Shown here: positions 63,729 through 64,000 of the stretch, in pieces
Position numbering within the stretch: position 1 is the stretch's first letter
How the letters are laid out: every line of letters starts with the position of its first letter
Source of the DNA: Mariniblastus fucicola
GTDB lineage: Bacteria; Planctomycetota; Planctomycetia; Pirellulales; Pirellulaceae
Direction of reading: 5' to 3'
Assembly (NCBI RefSeq): GCF_008087665.1
Contig: NZ_CP042912.1
Span: forward strand, 1,860,001 to 1,924,000
Length of the DNA stretch: 64,000 nucleotides
Notes under the pieces: model-generated
Told to the model about the DNA's origin: nothing
The model's input: the letters and a program-made list of their open reading frames with translations, nothing else
Database searches by the model: none
Position numbers and translations under genes: made by a program

Positions 63729-64000
63729 CTAACTCCCAACGCTTACCGCCTTCCGCTTCTTGGGGCCATTGAGCATCGTGCCAATTATCGTGTAGCGAAT
63801 CAGGTACTCATACGTCAAAAGCAAGAACGCCGACACCACAACAATGATGCCTACCAGCTTCAATACCGCTGGAATTGGCCAGTCCTTGACCAGCCATTGA
63901 GCCAGAATCACCAGCGGCAAATGGGCGAGGTACAGCCAGTACGATGAATCGGAAACGTATCGCATCGCTTTGCTCTCGCCAGAAAACAGATCTCGAAACA
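63729..64000 (-). CDS. Acyltransferase-3-like membrane protein (3' end only)
   Basis: The frame is open to the right edge, so only the last 90 residues are present. SGESKAMRYVSDSSYWLYLA, HLPLVILAQWLVKDWP and a final helix (LVGIIVVVSAFLLLTYEYLI) match the C-terminus of acyltransferase family 3, including OpgC-type glucan-modifying enzymes. It would transfer acyl groups to exported sugars; the exact substrate cannot be seen. It is convergent with the EamA gene. Confidence 0.8.
   Translation of the reverse strand, partial: FRDLFSGESKAMRYVSDSSYWLYLAHLPLVILAQWLVKDWPIPAVLKLVGIIVVVSAFLLLTYEYLIRYTIIGTMLNGPKKRKAVSVGS

Overview
The window looks like the chromosome of a planctomycete, most likely of the Pirellulaceae type, with medium GC and roughly balanced strand use. 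The evidence is the mix of families. There are a membrane-bound-dehydrogenase/ThuA protein and a separate c-type haem protein of the kind typical of Planctomycetes and Verrucomicrobia. There are PEP-CTERM proteins, a secreted protein carrying a planctomycete-style LExxxLLA N-terminal signature, an ECF sigma factor next to a giant Ser/Thr kinase, and several DUF1593 (Sde182-like) secreted proteins. No rRNA, tRNA, prophage, IS element or CRISPR array was recognised.

Layout. 1-3.7 kb: coupled haem protein and dehydrogenase/ThuA protein (the latter runs off the left edge). 3.8-17.7 kb: mostly housekeeping genes (methyltransferase, Smc, a FlgI-like HEAT lipoprotein, an NTF2-like protein, MiaA, a HAD hydrolase, YjbQ, UvrA), interrupted by a structured intergenic stretch at 12.3-12.55 kb that ends in a strong intrinsic terminator. 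18-27 kb: surface and signalling genes (RTX-CAP protein, PEP-CTERM metzincin protease, a propeller-type histidine kinase coupled to a FixJ-like regulator, a PQQ-propeller membrane protein). 27.2-32.1 kb: ECF sigma factor and a 1365-residue kinase that also carries a zinc finger, adhesin-like beta repeats and an alpha/beta-hydrolase. 32.5-35.9 kb: PEP-CTERM protein, ankyrin protein, AraC regulator.

The most interesting region is 35-55 kb. An AraC regulator is divergent from a zinc dehydrogenase. A complete ribose module follows (rbsD, rbsB, a DUF2291 gene, rbsA, rbsC, rbsK), in which the genes from rbsB to rbsK are joined by 4-base start/stop overlaps. The chain continues without a break into three secreted nucleoside-hydrolase-like DUF1593 proteins. 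A fourth DUF1593 domain lies 3 kb downstream, fused to a PL1 pectate lyase, followed by a serine hydrolase and a uronate-dehydrogenase-like SDR. My inference is a scavenging locus: secreted DUF1593 enzymes or binding proteins release or capture a pentose-containing substrate from glycan or nucleoside debris, and the Rbs system imports and phosphorylates the sugar.

55.6-64 kb holds an unknown basic protein, a small desulforedoxin-like zinc protein, DUF4112 and GlsB-type membrane proteins, a very large Asp-box propeller protein with a PDZ domain and three copies of an uncharacterised module, an EamA transporter, and the end of an acyltransferase.

Several families of palindromic repeats are present. 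One 67-bp palindrome occurs twice inside genes, in the same reading frame, adding a basic peptide to both RbsA and the giant kinase.
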